NCBI RefSeq assembly: GCF_009735585.1
Contig: NZ_VJVW01000002.1
Location: forward strand, 700,210 to 764,209
From: Christiangramia aestuarii
Lineage (GTDB): Bacteria > Bacteroidota > Bacteroidia > Flavobacteriales > Flavobacteriaceae
Length of the DNA stretch: 64,000 bases
Direction of reading: 5' to 3'
Every line of letters begins with the position of its first letter. Position 1 is the first letter of the stretch. A program made the translations under genes and the position numbers. A model generated the notes under the pieces. The model did not search any database. It was given only the letters and a program-made list of their open reading frames with translations, and had not been told where the DNA came from. Below, in pieces: positions 54,084-64,000 of the stretch.

Positions 54084-56432
54084 CTATTTTTTGAGGTTTT
54101 CTTCGTTAAGGCTCCTGTCTGCATACCTTCTTCTATCCTTCATCTTCAGTCTTAATTTCATCAGCCCAAAAACACCCACCGCGGCTATGGAAAGTACAGA
54201 TATCTCTATTAAGGTATCAGCTCCCCTGAAGTCTACCAGGATAACATTTACCACGTTCTTTCCGTGGGCCTCGATATAGGAATTTGCGGCGTAGAACTCA
54301 CCAACTTCCTTACTAACCGGTTCAGATAACACCTCAAGAGCTAGAGTGGTAACGATCAATCCAAAAATGGTTGAAAGTATCCCATCCCTCACCCTGGTCT
54401 TATAATCTGAAAGTTTCAGATATTTCGGAAGCTTATATAGTACCAGCACAAAAAGGATCACGGTAAGCGTATCTATAGAGAACTGGGTCATGGCCAGATC
54501 TGGCGCGCTGTAAAAAACAAAGATCAAACATATAGATAATCCCACTACTCCCATTGCGGCAACCGCGGCCAGCCTGGAATCGGTAAACACAGTATAAAAG
54601 ATACCAGCGATCAGGATAAGCGTGGTCGTGATCTCGTAGACCGTGATCTTAGAAAGTGAATTATAGTCTATAGTGAACCTGGTCTCATTTATCATAATAT
54701 ATCCCACCAGTACCACCAGAAAAAGGATGATGATAGAAATATAATTCCGTAAATAGCCATTCTGGAAGAAATTGGTCCAGAAGTTAGACACAGATACGAA
54801 GATCTTATTGAATTGCTCCAGGATATTTTCAGGTGAAATAAAATCCAGCCTGGCAATTCCATTTTCCAATTTCTTGGAAGGTTTTATCATGAAATACATA
54901 GCCGTTCCTACACCGATGGTGATCAAACTAAGGATAAATACAATATTGAAACCATGCCACAGGGCTAAATGAATTTCTGAAGCGTCTGCTCCCATGGCCG
55001 TTACCACCGGTTTTATAAGGGCCGATTCTATTATGAAAGGCGCAACCCCGAAAAGAACTCCTAAAGAAGCCAGTAATAATGGAGGCCCCCACATTAGAAA
55101 GCCCGGCATTTTTACATTTTCATGCTCTTCCGGCAACTTGCCAACAAAGGGCTTAATACCTGCCACGAAACCGGCATAAAGTAAAAATATCTTGGTGAGC
55201 ACGATTCCTATCATCAGGAAGATAGCCAAAGACTCATAATGCAGGGCAGATTCATATGTTAGTTCTTTCCCTACAAAACCTATTGTTGGTGGTATTCCCG
55301 CACTGGAGATGGCCGCCAGAATTCCGGCAATCCCTACGGGAAGCATAATTTTATTAAGACCAGCAAGCCTCTTTACATCACGGGTATGCGTCTGGTGATC
55401 TATAATTCCTGTTACCAGGAAAAGCGTCGCCTTATAAAGGGCGTGCACAATGATAAATACTGCCGCCGCCAGGAAGGCTTCCTTAGTCCCCAGGCCGGTT
55501 AGAAAAACCAGTATCCCCAGTGCTGAAATGGTAGAATAGGCCAGAATGCCCTTAAGGTCTGTCCGGAAAATGGTATGCACCGCAGAATACAGCATAGTGA
55601 ATCCTCCCACAGCGATGAGGGTATAATTCCAGATATTTTCACCTCCCAATACAGGAGTAAAACGCATTAAAAGATAGACTCCGGCTTTTACCATGGTTGC
55701 CGAATGCAGGTAGGTAGAAACCGGTGTTGGTGCCTTCATCGCTCCCGGTAACCAGAAATGGAATGGAAACTGCGCCGATTTAGTGAAAGCGGCTCCAAAA
55801 ATGAATATCACCATCAGGAAATAAAATTCATTTCCCCTGATGGCCTCACTCATGGTGAGCATTTCTGAAATGCTGTATGTTCCGGTGATATTGTTTATCA
55901 ACAGGGCGCCTGCCAGGAGGAACAAACCTCCGATCCCGGTAATACCTAGGGCTGTCATAGCCGATTTTCTCGAGGCCGGATTGGTATTATTGAAACCAAT
56001 AAGGAAAAATGAACTTATACTGGTAAGTTCCCAGAAAACGAAAAGTGTGATCATGTTATCTGCAAGTACCAGCCCCAGCATCGCTCCCATAAAGGAAGCC
56101 AGGTAACCATAGAACCTATCCAGGTATTCATGTCCCTTTAGGTAGGACGAAGTATAGGCAAACACCAGGAAACCTATTCCTGTGATCATAAGAGAAAATA
56201 GCAGGGAAAGTCCATCAAGCTTAAAGCCCAGGTCCACCCCGAAAGATGGTATCCATTCAAAATTTCGCATGATTACCTCGCCGTTAGTCACGGGAGCGAT
56301 GAATTGCGTAAAATAAATGAAAAGCCCCAGCGGCACTAAAGACGCCAGTATAGAGAGCTTACCTTTAAAGAATCTTCCCACAAAAACGAGAAAAATAGAG
56401 AATAAAAAGCCTGTAAGAATTGCGGTAAGCAT
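54084..56432 (-). CDS. mrpA: Na+/H+ antiporter subunit MrpA
   Basis: A 782-residue subunit with about 20 helices. The NuoL-like part (about 1-500) holds Glu135 in VFWELTSISSFFLIG, the conserved glutamate of this family, and the PFHFWLPGAMKAPTPVS segment. A long linker (about 500-600) leads to a C-terminal MbhE-like part with DLAMTQFSIDTLTVILFV and DFRGADTLIEISVLSIAA. It heads the seven-gene operon mrpABCDEFG, complete and in canonical order. The operon supports pH and salt tolerance, in keeping with a marine host. Confidence 0.96.
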   Translation of the reverse strand: MLTAILTGFLFSIFLVFVGRFFKGKLSILASLVPLGLFIYFTQFIAPVTNGEVIMRNFEWIPSFGVDLGFKLDGLSLLFSLMITGIGFLVFAYTSSYLKGHEYLDRFYGYLASFMGAMLGLVLADNMITLFVFWELTSISSFFLIGFNNTNPASRKSAMTALGITGIGGLFLLAGALLINNITGTYSISEMLTMSEAIRGNEFYFLMVIFIFGAAFTKSAQFPFHFWLPGAMKAPTPVSTYLHSATMVKAGVYLLMRFTPVLGGENIWNYTLIAVGGFTMLYSAVHTIFRTDLKGILAYSTISALGILVFLTGLGTKEAFLAAAVFIIVHALYKATLFLVTGIIDHQTHTRDVKRLAGLNKIMLPVGIAGILAAISSAGIPPTIGFVGKELTYESALHYESLAIFLMIGIVLTKIFLLYAGFVAGIKPFVGKLPEEHENVKMPGFLMWGPPLLLASLGVLFGVAPFIIESALIKPVVTAMGADASEIHLALWHGFNIVFILSLITIGVGTAMYFMIKPSKKLENGIARLDFISPENILEQFNKIFVSVSNFWTNFFQNGYLRNYISIIILFLVVLVGYIMINETRFTIDYNSLSKITVYEITTTLILIAGIFYTVFTDSRLAAVAAMGVVGLSICLIFVFYSAPDLAMTQFSIDTLTVILFVLVLYKLPKYLKLSDYKTRVRDGILSTIFGLIVTTLALEVLSEPVSKEVGEFYAANSYIEAHGKNVVNVILVDFRGADTLIEISVLSIAAVGVFGLMKLRLKMKDRRRYADRSLNEENLKK

Positions 56433-56731
56433 ACTTATTGAAATCTGTTTCCCGCAAATATAATAGTTATTATTGAAGAAATCCTTCTAGATAAATAGTT
56501 AGTCGACTTAAGTGCCTTCGGGATTAAAATTTTGAGAAAGTTTTAATTTAAAACCGAAGTAATAGAAATTGAGAAATCTTAAATCATTAGATTTTTTCAA
56601 AATTTTTAAAACTCAGATTTGAATTCAAATTAAAATCAACCATTCAGCTAAGCCTGATTTAAATCTCAAGGATTACTTTCTCATCACTCAAATAAAAAAT
56701 TTTACATTAGAGCAAATTTCAATTTTTAAAC
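56433..56731. other. AT-rich divergent spacer with several palindromes
   Basis: This 299-base spacer between mrpA and the M61 gene has no gene. It contains the mrpA -7 box (56455-56462); a nested inverted repeat with outer arms CTTCGG (56516-56521) and CCGAAG (56554-56559) and inner arms ATTAAAA and TTTTAAT; a second stem TTGAGAAATCT with AGATTTTTTCAA (56569-56600); and a 14-base perfect palindrome ATTTGAATTCAAAT (56617-56630). Confidence 0.6.
56455..56462 (-). promoter_or_regulatory. Candidate -7 box of the mrp operon
   Basis: On the minus strand TATATTTG, an exact -7 consensus, 22 bases before the mrpA ATG. No clear -33 TTTG was found at 19-21 bases upstream. Confidence 0.5.
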
Positions 56732-58504
56732 ATGAACAAAATCCTTTTCGCCCTTCTTTTACTGGGCTTCAGCCTTAATGCCCAAACCAATACCTACCAT
56801 ATCTCCTTTGAAAATGCTGAGCACCACGAGGCGCAAATAACGGCAAGCTTCCCACAGGTAAAGTCTAATTCCCTAATCCTAAGCATGAGCCGTACCTCGC
56901 CAGGGAGATACGCCCTGCATGAATTCGTAAAGAACGTTTATGATCTTAAAGCCACCAACAGCAAAGGAGCAGCTTTAGAAGTAAAAAGAATAGATCCCTA
57001 TTCCTGGGAAATCAGTGACCACGACGGCACCGTGAATATCGAATATAAACTTTTCGCCAACCGTGGGGATGGCACCTATTCACAGATCGATGAAACACAT
57101 GCTCATTTGAACATGCCGGCTACGTTTATGTTTGCAGAAGAATTGAAGCACAGACCCATAAAAGTCCACTTTGGAGTTAGAAAAGACCTGAATTGGAAAG
57201 TTGCCACGCAATTGAAATTGGAGTCTGGCACTACCTATTCTGCTCCAGACCTTTATTATTTCCTGGACAGCCCAACCGAAATTAGTGATTTTGATCTGAA
57301 AGAGTTCGAAACAAATGGCCAAACAATTCAATTCGCGCTGCATCACAAAGGAACCGAAGAGGAGTTCGACCAGTATTTTGACCAGGTGAAAAGTATCGTA
57401 GAACAGGAAGAAGCGGTCTATGGAGAACTTCCAGATTTTGATTTCGACAAATATACTTTCCTGGCCTGTTATATGCCGAATGTTTCCGGTGATGGGATGG
57501 AGCATCGCAACAGCACGATACTCACAGATAAGGAAAGTCTATCAGATGGTGGGATGAAAGGAAATATTGGAACTGTTGCTCACGAGTTCTTCCATGCCTG
57601 GAATGTAGAAAGAATCAGACCGGCCGAACTGGAACCTTTTGACTTCTCTGGAGCGAATATGACCGGCTCTTTATGGTTCGCCGAAGGATTTACAAGTTAC
57701 TATACCGGCCTTATGTTATGCCGGGCAAAAGTAAACACCCCTAAAGAATACGTTGAAGGGCTATCGGGCACCTTCAACTATGTATGGAATTCACCTGCGT
57801 TGGAATATTACAGCCCTGTAGATATGAGCTACCAGGCAACATTCGTAGATGCCGCCACCTCGGTAGACCCGACGAACTGGGAGAACACTTTTGTATCCTA
57901 TTATTCGTATGGGAGCATCCTGGGACTGGCGCTGGACCTTTCCCTGAGGGAAAAAGAGCTGAACCTTGATGATTTCATGGAGCTAATGTGGGAGAAATAT
58001 GGCAAAACCGAGGTAGCCTATAAAGTAGAGGATATAGAGAAAAGCCTGGCCGAATATGCCGGAGAGCAATTCGCTGCAGAATTTTTCAGGGATCATATTT
58101 ATAACAGCAAAATGCCGAATTACCAAGAATTGTTTAAGTCTGTAGGCATCAGCCTTAGCAGAGATGCAGATAAGTTTCATTTTGGGGCAGATCTAACGAA
58201 AACAGACGAGGGATTAAGGATCTACAGGAACACCTTCAAAGGCAGCCCCGCCTACGCAGCCGGCTTAGATTCCGGGGATATAATTATTTCACTTAGCGAC
58301 AAACTTGTTACCACCCCAGAGGAATTCGCAGAACAGATCCAAAATTCAGATTATGAAACTGTAAAAGTGAAATTCAAAAGATTTGGAGAAGAAAAGGAAA
58401 CAAAAGTAATTCTAAAAGGCAATCCAACCTATTCCATAAAACTAGATGAGAATGCTTCAGAAAAGGCTTTACAAAGAAGAAAAAAGTGGCTTGAAGCTAA
58501 GTAG
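56732..58504 (+). CDS. M61 family glycyl aminopeptidase-type metallopeptidase with PDZ domain
   Basis: A 590-residue exported protein; the signal peptide ends near LNAQ (18). The N-terminal beta domain is followed by a catalytic domain with the zinc motif HEFFH at 284-288 and the third ligand Glu318 in WFAEGFTSYY. A PDZ domain (about 480-560, with YAAGLDSGDIIISL) ends the protein. M61 enzymes remove N-terminal Gly or Ala from peptides. In this Bacteroidota form the protein is likely periplasmic and peptide-scavenging. It is followed by two hairpins. Confidence 0.93.
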   Translation: MNKILFALLLLGFSLNAQTNTYHISFENAEHHEAQITASFPQVKSNSLILSMSRTSPGRYALHEFVKNVYDLKATNSKGAALEVKRIDPYSWEISDHDGTVNIEYKLFANRGDGTYSQIDETHAHLNMPATFMFAEELKHRPIKVHFGVRKDLNWKVATQLKLESGTTYSAPDLYYFLDSPTEISDFDLKEFETNGQTIQFALHHKGTEEEFDQYFDQVKSIVEQEEAVYGELPDFDFDKYTFLACYMPNVSGDGMEHRNSTILTDKESLSDGGMKGNIGTVAHEFFHAWNVERIRPAELEPFDFSGANMTGSLWFAEGFTSYYTGLMLCRAKVNTPKEYVEGLSGTFNYVWNSPALEYYSPVDMSYQATFVDAATSVDPTNWENTFVSYYSYGSILGLALDLSLREKELNLDDFMELMWEKYGKTEVAYKVEDIEKSLAEYAGEQFAAEFFRDHIYNSKMPNYQELFKSVGISLSRDADKFHFGADLTKTDEGLRIYRNTFKGSPAYAAGLDSGDIIISLSDKLVTTPEEFAEQIQNSDYETVKVKFKRFGEEKETKVILKGNPTYSIKLDENASEKALQRRKKWLEAK

Positions 58505-58515
58505 TTGAAAAATAA

Positions 58516-58544
58516 ACCTCACAGGTTCTGGAAACCTGTGAGGT
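58516..58544 (+). repeat. Perfect 12-bp inverted repeat after the M61 gene
   Basis: ACCTCACAGGTT and AACCTGTGAGGT around a five-base loop. No T-run follows, so it is separate from the true terminator 17 bases on. Very similar ACCTCACAGG hairpins are, to my recollection, scattered through flavobacterial genomes. Confidence 0.75.
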
Positions 58545-58560
58545 CTAAGATTGTTGCATA

Positions 58561-58592
58561 AAAAAAGGCCTCTCCAAAGAAAGGCCTTTTTT
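58561..58592. terminator. Bidirectional terminator between the M61 gene and atpC
   Basis: AAAAAAGGCCT and AGGCCTTTTTTT form an 11-bp stem with a nine-base loop. The T-run exists on both strands, so it closes both convergent units. Confidence 0.88.
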
Positions 58593-58614
58593 TATATCAT
58601 TTATGCAATGAAGG

Positions 58615-58911
58615 TTAATCTGCCAAAACAATGGCTTTATTATCCTTCATTTCTAGAACTCCTCCTTTAATAGTGTAGTAAAGAACATTAGGCTCAGAAG
58701 ATTCTGTTCTAAATCCTGCCTGGTCTTTCCTTTTGATCTCATTATTGCTTCCGGCAGTAAGATTGATCTTTACTTCACCTTCAGTCAATGTAGAAACAAT
58801 AGGAGCGTGATTGTTCAACATCTGGAATTCACCATCATGTCCTGGCACCTTCACGGCATCAACCTGCGCTCTGAAAACTACAGCTTCTGGAGTTACTATT
58901 TCTAAATACAT
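58615..58911 (-). CDS. atpC: ATP synthase F1 epsilon subunit
   Basis: A 98-residue subunit with only the N-terminal beta-sandwich: LEIVTPEAVVFRAQVDAVKVPGHDGEFQMLNNHAPIVSTL. The E. coli protein is about 139 residues long and has a C-terminal helical hairpin that inhibits ATP hydrolysis; that part is missing here. The end is intact, so this is the natural short form found in Bacteroidota. It lies 80 bases after atpD, with a hairpin between. The other ATP synthase genes are not in this window. Confidence 0.95.
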   Translation of the reverse strand: MYLEIVTPEAVVFRAQVDAVKVPGHDGEFQMLNNHAPIVSTLTEGEVKINLTAGSNNEIKRKDQAGFRTESSEPNVLYYTIKGGVLEMKDNKAIVLAD

Positions 58912-58944
58912 TTTTTTCTTAGAATTAAGTAGTGAGTAATGAGC

Positions 58945-58972
58945 AGTTAGTATTCATTCTTCAATACTAACT
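58945..58972. repeat. 10-bp inverted repeat in the atpD-atpC spacer
   Basis: AGTTAGTATT and AATACTAACT around an eight-base loop, in a spacer that also has short direct repeats of AGTRAT type. No T-run. It could form a hairpin in the atpDC message and tune epsilon expression. Confidence 0.6.
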
Positions 58973-58991
58973 ACCCAATTCTATATACTAT

Positions 58992-60503
<1,512 letters not shown>

Positions 60504-60597
60504 TTATCTAATTCTTTAATTTTTAATAAGTAAAATTCAACAACCTATTTTACTGATTTCAAAAATCATAAATAAAAAACAGGTCATTTTCAGGCTG

Positions 60598-60605
60598 CAA
60601 AGATA
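60598..60605 (-). promoter_or_regulatory. Candidate -7 box of atpDC
   Basis: On the minus strand TATCTTTG, an exact TAnnTTTG match, 94 bases before the atpD ATG. The -33 is weak. The leader is long and AT-rich. Confidence 0.45.
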
Positions 60606-60702
60606 AATTTTTCTGTCAAAAAACATATTGAAAAATTGAGAAGTTTGAAATGTTTCCCAAAACAGCTAAAAAGCTGATTTAAAAGCATCAATTCCGTAAA
60701 AC

Positions 60703-60736
60703 AAAAAAGCCCTCCCGAATGATCGGGAGGGCTGAA
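60703..60736 (-). terminator. Terminator of DUF4270-glmS
   Basis: An 11-bp perfect stem, AGCCCTCCCGA with TCGGGAGGGCT, and a four-base loop. On the minus strand it runs into a T-run (A at 60703-60708). It lies 22 bases after the glmS stop codon. Confidence 0.88.
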
Positions 60737-60758
60737 ATTATAGGTTTTCAGATAATTT

Positions 60759-62606
60759 CTATTCTACGGTCACAGATTTCGCCAGGTTTCTTGGCTGGTC
60801 TACGTTCTTACCTAACATAACCGCGATATGGTAAGAAAGCAACTGTAACGGGATAGTAGTAAGAAGTGGAGAAAGAGACTCCATAGTTTCTGGAACTTCG
60901 ATCACATAATCTGCCAGTTCTCTTACTTCCTCATCACCTTCGGTAACTATACCAATGATCTTTCCTTTTCTGGATTTGATCTCCTGAATGTTACTTACCA
61001 CTTTCTCATAATGCCCTTTCTTGGTAGCAATTACCACTACCGGCATTTGCTCATCGATAAGAGCAATAGGACCATGCTTCATCTCTGCAGCCGGGTAACC
61101 CTCTGCATGTATATAAGAGATCTCTTTAAGTTTTAAGGCTCCCTCTAAGGCAACAGGGAAGTTATATCCTCTACCCAGGTACAGGCAGTTCGCCGCATCC
61201 TTATATTTAAAGGCTACTTCCTGGATCAGCTTATCAGATTCAAGCGCTTTTTTAATTTTTTCCGGAATTCTCTCCAACTCCTGAAGGTGGAACTGGAAAT
61301 CACTATGGGAAATGGTCCCTTTGAATTTTCCGAGTTTCAAGGCCATAAGAGTTAAAACCGTGATCTGAGTGGTGAATGCTTTTGTTGAAGCAACCCCAAT
61401 TTCAGGTCCCGCGTGAGTATATGCACCTGCATGGGTTTCACGAGAAATAGATGATCCTACCACGTTACAAACACCAAAGGCAAATGCACCTTTTTCCTTA
61501 GCCAACTTAATAGCCGCCATGGTATCGGCAGTCTCTCCACTTTGAGAAATGGCTATCACCACATCATTTTCAGAGATCACCGGGTTTCTATACCTGAATT
61601 CAGAAGCATATTCAACTTCAACAGGAATCCTGGCGATATCTTCAAAAATATATTCAGCAACCAGCCCAGCATGCCAGGAGGTTCCGCAGGCTACGATAAT
61701 AAAACGCTTCGCATTGGCTATACGTTCCATATTGTCATCTACCCCGGCCATCCTGATCAAGCCCTGCTCCACAAGCATTCTACCTCTATAGGTGTCGCTT
61801 ATGGCATTTGGCTGCTCATGAATCTCCTTAAGCATGAAATGCTCATATCCGCCTTTTTCTATCTGCTCAAGGTTCAATTGCAGCTCCTGAATGTAAGGAT
61901 CTACCAATGAATCATCCTGGATCTTTCTAATTTTAACGTCCTTATGCCTTCTGATCACCGCCATTTCACCATCTTCAAGATAGATCGCGTTGTTGGTGAA
62001 CTCAATAAAAGGCGAAGCATCTGAAGCGACGAAGAATTCATCTTCCCCAACTCCAATCGCTAACGGACTTCCTAATCTTGCAACTACAAGCTCATCTGGC
62101 TTGGTCTTATTAAAAACAGTGATAGCATAAGCTCCTACTGTTTGGTTTAGGGCGATCTGTACCGCTTTCCCCAGTTTCACACCTTCTTTGAGGATAACAT
62201 CCTCAATCAGATTTACAAGAACCTCGGTATCGGTATCACTTTTGAAGGTATAACCCCTCTTTTTCAATTCCTTTTTAAGAGCATCGTAATTTTCAATGAT
62301 CCCGTTGTGAATGATCACAAGATCTCCAGAATTGGAATAATGAGGGTGAGAGTTCACATCATTTGGCTCCCCGTGGGTTGCCCAACGAGTATGCCCAATA
62401 CCAACTGTACCATTGGTAGAGATCTCACTTTCCAAACGATCTTTAAGATCGGCGACCTTACCTTTGGTCTTACTCATTTTCAGGTCCTTCCCGTCATATA
62501 ACGCGATACCTGCACTGTCATATCCTCGATATTCTAATCTTTGCAGTCCTTTTAAGACGATAGGGTATGCTTCCCTATGCCCAATGTATCCAACAATTCC
62601 ACACAT
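60759..62606 (-). CDS. glmS: Glutamine-fructose-6-phosphate aminotransferase (isomerizing) GlmS
   Basis: A 615-residue enzyme. The N-terminal glutaminase begins MCGIVGYIGHR with Cys2 as nucleophile, then two SIS domains (about 290-425 and 465-600) bind fructose 6-phosphate, and the end DQPRNLAKSVTVE is the standard C-terminus. It makes glucosamine 6-phosphate for peptidoglycan and LPS. It follows the DUF4270 gene by nine bases, so the two are co-transcribed. No glmS ribozyme is expected or seen. Confidence 0.98.
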   Translation of the reverse strand: MCGIVGYIGHREAYPIVLKGLQRLEYRGYDSAGIALYDGKDLKMSKTKGKVADLKDRLESEISTNGTVGIGHTRWATHGEPNDVNSHPHYSNSGDLVIIHNGIIENYDALKKELKKRGYTFKSDTDTEVLVNLIEDVILKEGVKLGKAVQIALNQTVGAYAITVFNKTKPDELVVARLGSPLAIGVGEDEFFVASDASPFIEFTNNAIYLEDGEMAVIRRHKDVKIRKIQDDSLVDPYIQELQLNLEQIEKGGYEHFMLKEIHEQPNAISDTYRGRMLVEQGLIRMAGVDDNMERIANAKRFIIVACGTSWHAGLVAEYIFEDIARIPVEVEYASEFRYRNPVISENDVVIAISQSGETADTMAAIKLAKEKGAFAFGVCNVVGSSISRETHAGAYTHAGPEIGVASTKAFTTQITVLTLMALKLGKFKGTISHSDFQFHLQELERIPEKIKKALESDKLIQEVAFKYKDAANCLYLGRGYNFPVALEGALKLKEISYIHAEGYPAAEMKHGPIALIDEQMPVVVIATKKGHYEKVVSNIQEIKSRKGKIIGIVTEGDEEVRELADYVIEVPETMESLSPLLTTIPLQLLSYHIAVMLGKNVDQPRNLAKSVTVE

Positions 62607-62615
62607 TTTTTTCTA

Positions 62616-64000
62616 CTAATTATAGTTGGTATAATAAATCTTTAATTTAAGCCTTTTATCCACATCATCTGCCATGTTCCCATACAGTATGGTTCCCGTT
62701 GGCGTAAGCGAATTCACAGAAGGGATCTGCTCCACCGGGCCGGGAGTATTTCTTACTGAAGACATTACAGAGCCTACAACATTACCTTGTTGATCTCTTG
62801 CTGCCACAGCATTAATATTTGGTACTATTACAAGGCCTAATTTCACATTGTCGTCACCTTCATTAATTATGCCACTAACGTGATTTGTAATTCTTAAGGT
62901 ATAGAATCGGCCATTTTCATCCTCAGCTACGGGTTGTGAGAAATTGATAAGAGAATTGTCGGGATTACCTCCCCTGTAACTGATATCCACCCCATAATCA
63001 AAAAGGAATCGATTATTGTTCAGGTCATACAGATAAAGTCTTCTTGGCTCATCTCCGCTTACCAGGTCATCATTTACATAAAAAGTAAGATTTGCTTCAT
63101 TTACCAGCAGCTCTTCTGCCCTGATAGCTTCAAGCTCGTCTTCATCAGGAAATAGTTCGATCACTGCCATACTACCTTCCTGGGCTTTTAAATAAAGGTT
63201 TTCTGCACCCATTTCGGCTGTTTGCCCAGCGATTGCCTGGCTAACACCCTCAGGGAATTCTCCGGTGAAAGTATTGAACCTGTTACTTCCTGAACCAACT
63301 CCAAGGTTGAACCTGGTTCTCACTCTCTCGGTTTCACCGTCCACTTCTAGATCTCTCTTATAATATAGACTTATACGTGAGGGGCTGTTCTGATCTGCAA
63401 AATTCAAAAGAACCTGGCTTCCTCCAGATCCATTCGGCTCTGCTTTGATCAAAAGACTGCGAATATAGTTTCTGAAATTGCCGTTATTGAGCAATTCACT
63501 TGAACCGGCCTTATCTAAAATCTTCTCCTGGAAATAATCTACCGGAAGTTTTATTCTAAGAGCAGGAGCATTAGCGATCGTGTCATTTTCTCCTTCAGCA
63601 TTAATCTCATAGGTAGTAAAGGGCAAAGGGGACGGTTTGAATTCATCTTCAACAAAAAGTGGCTCGCCCACAATGTTCTGCTCTACCTGTTCCTGCTGAT
63701 CTGAATAATATTTTTGTCTTTGCTCGAAGCCAACCTCCGGATCATAATCATTCAGGAAATATGAAGTTTCATAAATAGATAGCTTAAAGGACTCACTACC
63801 ATAAATAGAATCCAGCTCATAAACGATCTCTTGGGCCGTAGAAGCTTCAGATTGACGAGAAAAATATGGAATGGTAAGTACCACACTGTCCAGCACGGGA
63901 TTATCTCCAAAATCTGGATCTTCTGTAGACAGCGTCAATTGAGAAACTATGCTCGCCGCACCTTGCCCGTATACAGGGTTATTGGTCACCCCGAGAACGT
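62616..64000 (-). CDS. DUF4270 domain protein (5' end missing)
   Basis: A gene that runs off the right edge; 461 codons are visible, and the frame continues past a GTG at 63989 to the window end, so no start is assigned. The visible part has the DUF4270 pattern: VLGVTNNPVYGQGAASIVSQL at its left end and beta-rich repeats after. Full members are lipoproteins of about 500-600 residues found beside glmS in Bacteroidota and thought to be surface proteins. No enzymatic motif is visible. A glycogen-synthase-like gene would be expected upstream, outside the window. Confidence 0.85.
   Translation of the reverse strand, partial: VLGVTNNPVYGQGAASIVSQLTLSTEDPDFGDNPVLDSVVLTIPYFSRQSEASTAQEIVYELDSIYGSESFKLSIYETSYFLNDYDPEVGFEQRQKYYSDQQEQVEQNIVGEPLFVEDEFKPSPLPFTTYEINAEGENDTIANAPALRIKLPVDYFQEKILDKAGSSELLNNGNFRNYIRSLLIKAEPNGSGGSQVLLNFADQNSPSRISLYYKRDLEVDGETERVRTRFNLGVGSGSNRFNTFTGEFPEGVSQAIAGQTAEMGAENLYLKAQEGSMAVIELFPDEDELEAIRAEELLVNEANLTFYVNDDLVSGDEPRRLYLYDLNNNRFLFDYGVDISYRGGNPDNSLINFSQPVAEDENGRFYTLRITNHVSGIINEGDDNVKLGLVIVPNINAVAARDQQGNVVGSVMSSVRNTPGPVEQIPSVNSLTPTGTILYGNMADDVDKRLKLKIYYTNYN

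Noticed and set aside
62607-62615. glmS ribozyme or leader
   Set aside because: Only nine bases separate glmS from the DUF4270 gene, and the ribozyme core is not present.

Overview
The window reads as chromosome of a member of the Bacteroidota, family Flavobacteriaceae, most like marine Gramella/Christiangramia-type species. The evidence is gliding genes gldD and gldE beside ssb and mutY, a SusC/SusD pair, M16 and M61 peptidases with flavobacterial architecture, a DUF4270 gene next to glmS, a split atpDC locus, a 29-residue mS38-like ribosomal protein, and promoters of the Bacteroidota type (TTTG, about 19-21 bases, TAnnTTTG) with almost no Shine-Dalgarno sequences. Both window ends cut a gene. 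No tRNA, rRNA, CRISPR array, insertion sequence or prophage was seen.

Layout. 1-8.7 kb: end of a deoxyhypusine-synthase-like gene, a two-repeat LAB_N membrane protein, a three-gene glycosyltransferase operon (polyprenyl-phosphate-type GT2, cellulose-synthase-like GT2, polytopic mannosyltransferase), a translationally coupled FAD oxidoreductase/4Fe-4S membrane protein pair, and a secreted GH113-like hydrolase. 8.7-14.5 kb: an eight-gene arsenosugar biosynthesis cluster (AhpD-like protein, arsS, rhodanese, TIGR04282 transferase, purine nucleoside phosphorylase, arsM, DUF547 lipoprotein, TIGR04283 glycosyltransferase). 15-26 kb: housekeeping and envelope genes (AraC regulator, groES-groEL, secG, TPR protein, lptE, a sigma-54 activator, miaB, an LVIVD lipoprotein, rplU-rpmA). 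26.9-35.6 kb: an M16 peptidase pair, a DMT transporter and an isolated SusC/SusD pair. 35.7-42.3 kb: mutY-ssb-gldE-gldD, divergent hup with the small ribosomal protein, RNase E/G and recX. 42.3-50.2 kb: a biotin locus (bioF, bioD, bioA, SET-domain protein, ketoacyl synthase, bioB) followed by two JmjC-like cupin genes. 50.2-56.4 kb: an MgtC-like gene and a complete seven-gene Mrp Na+/H+ antiporter operon. 56.7-64 kb: M61 peptidase, atpDC, glmS and DUF4270.

How the genes work together. In the arsenic cluster, ArsM and the radical SAM protein ArsS would make a dimethylarsinoyl adenosine, the phosphorylase would release the base, and the glycosyltransferases would build the arsenosugar; the roles of the DUF547 lipoprotein, the rhodanese and the AhpD-like protein are open. 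In the biotin locus the late steps are all present, but no BioC/BioH-type pimelate genes are in the window; an intact ketoacyl synthase and a SET protein occupy that place. The glycosyltransferase operon plus the hydrolase could make and trim a mannose-containing envelope glycan. These two loci and the arsenosugar cluster are the best places to look for undescribed biology.
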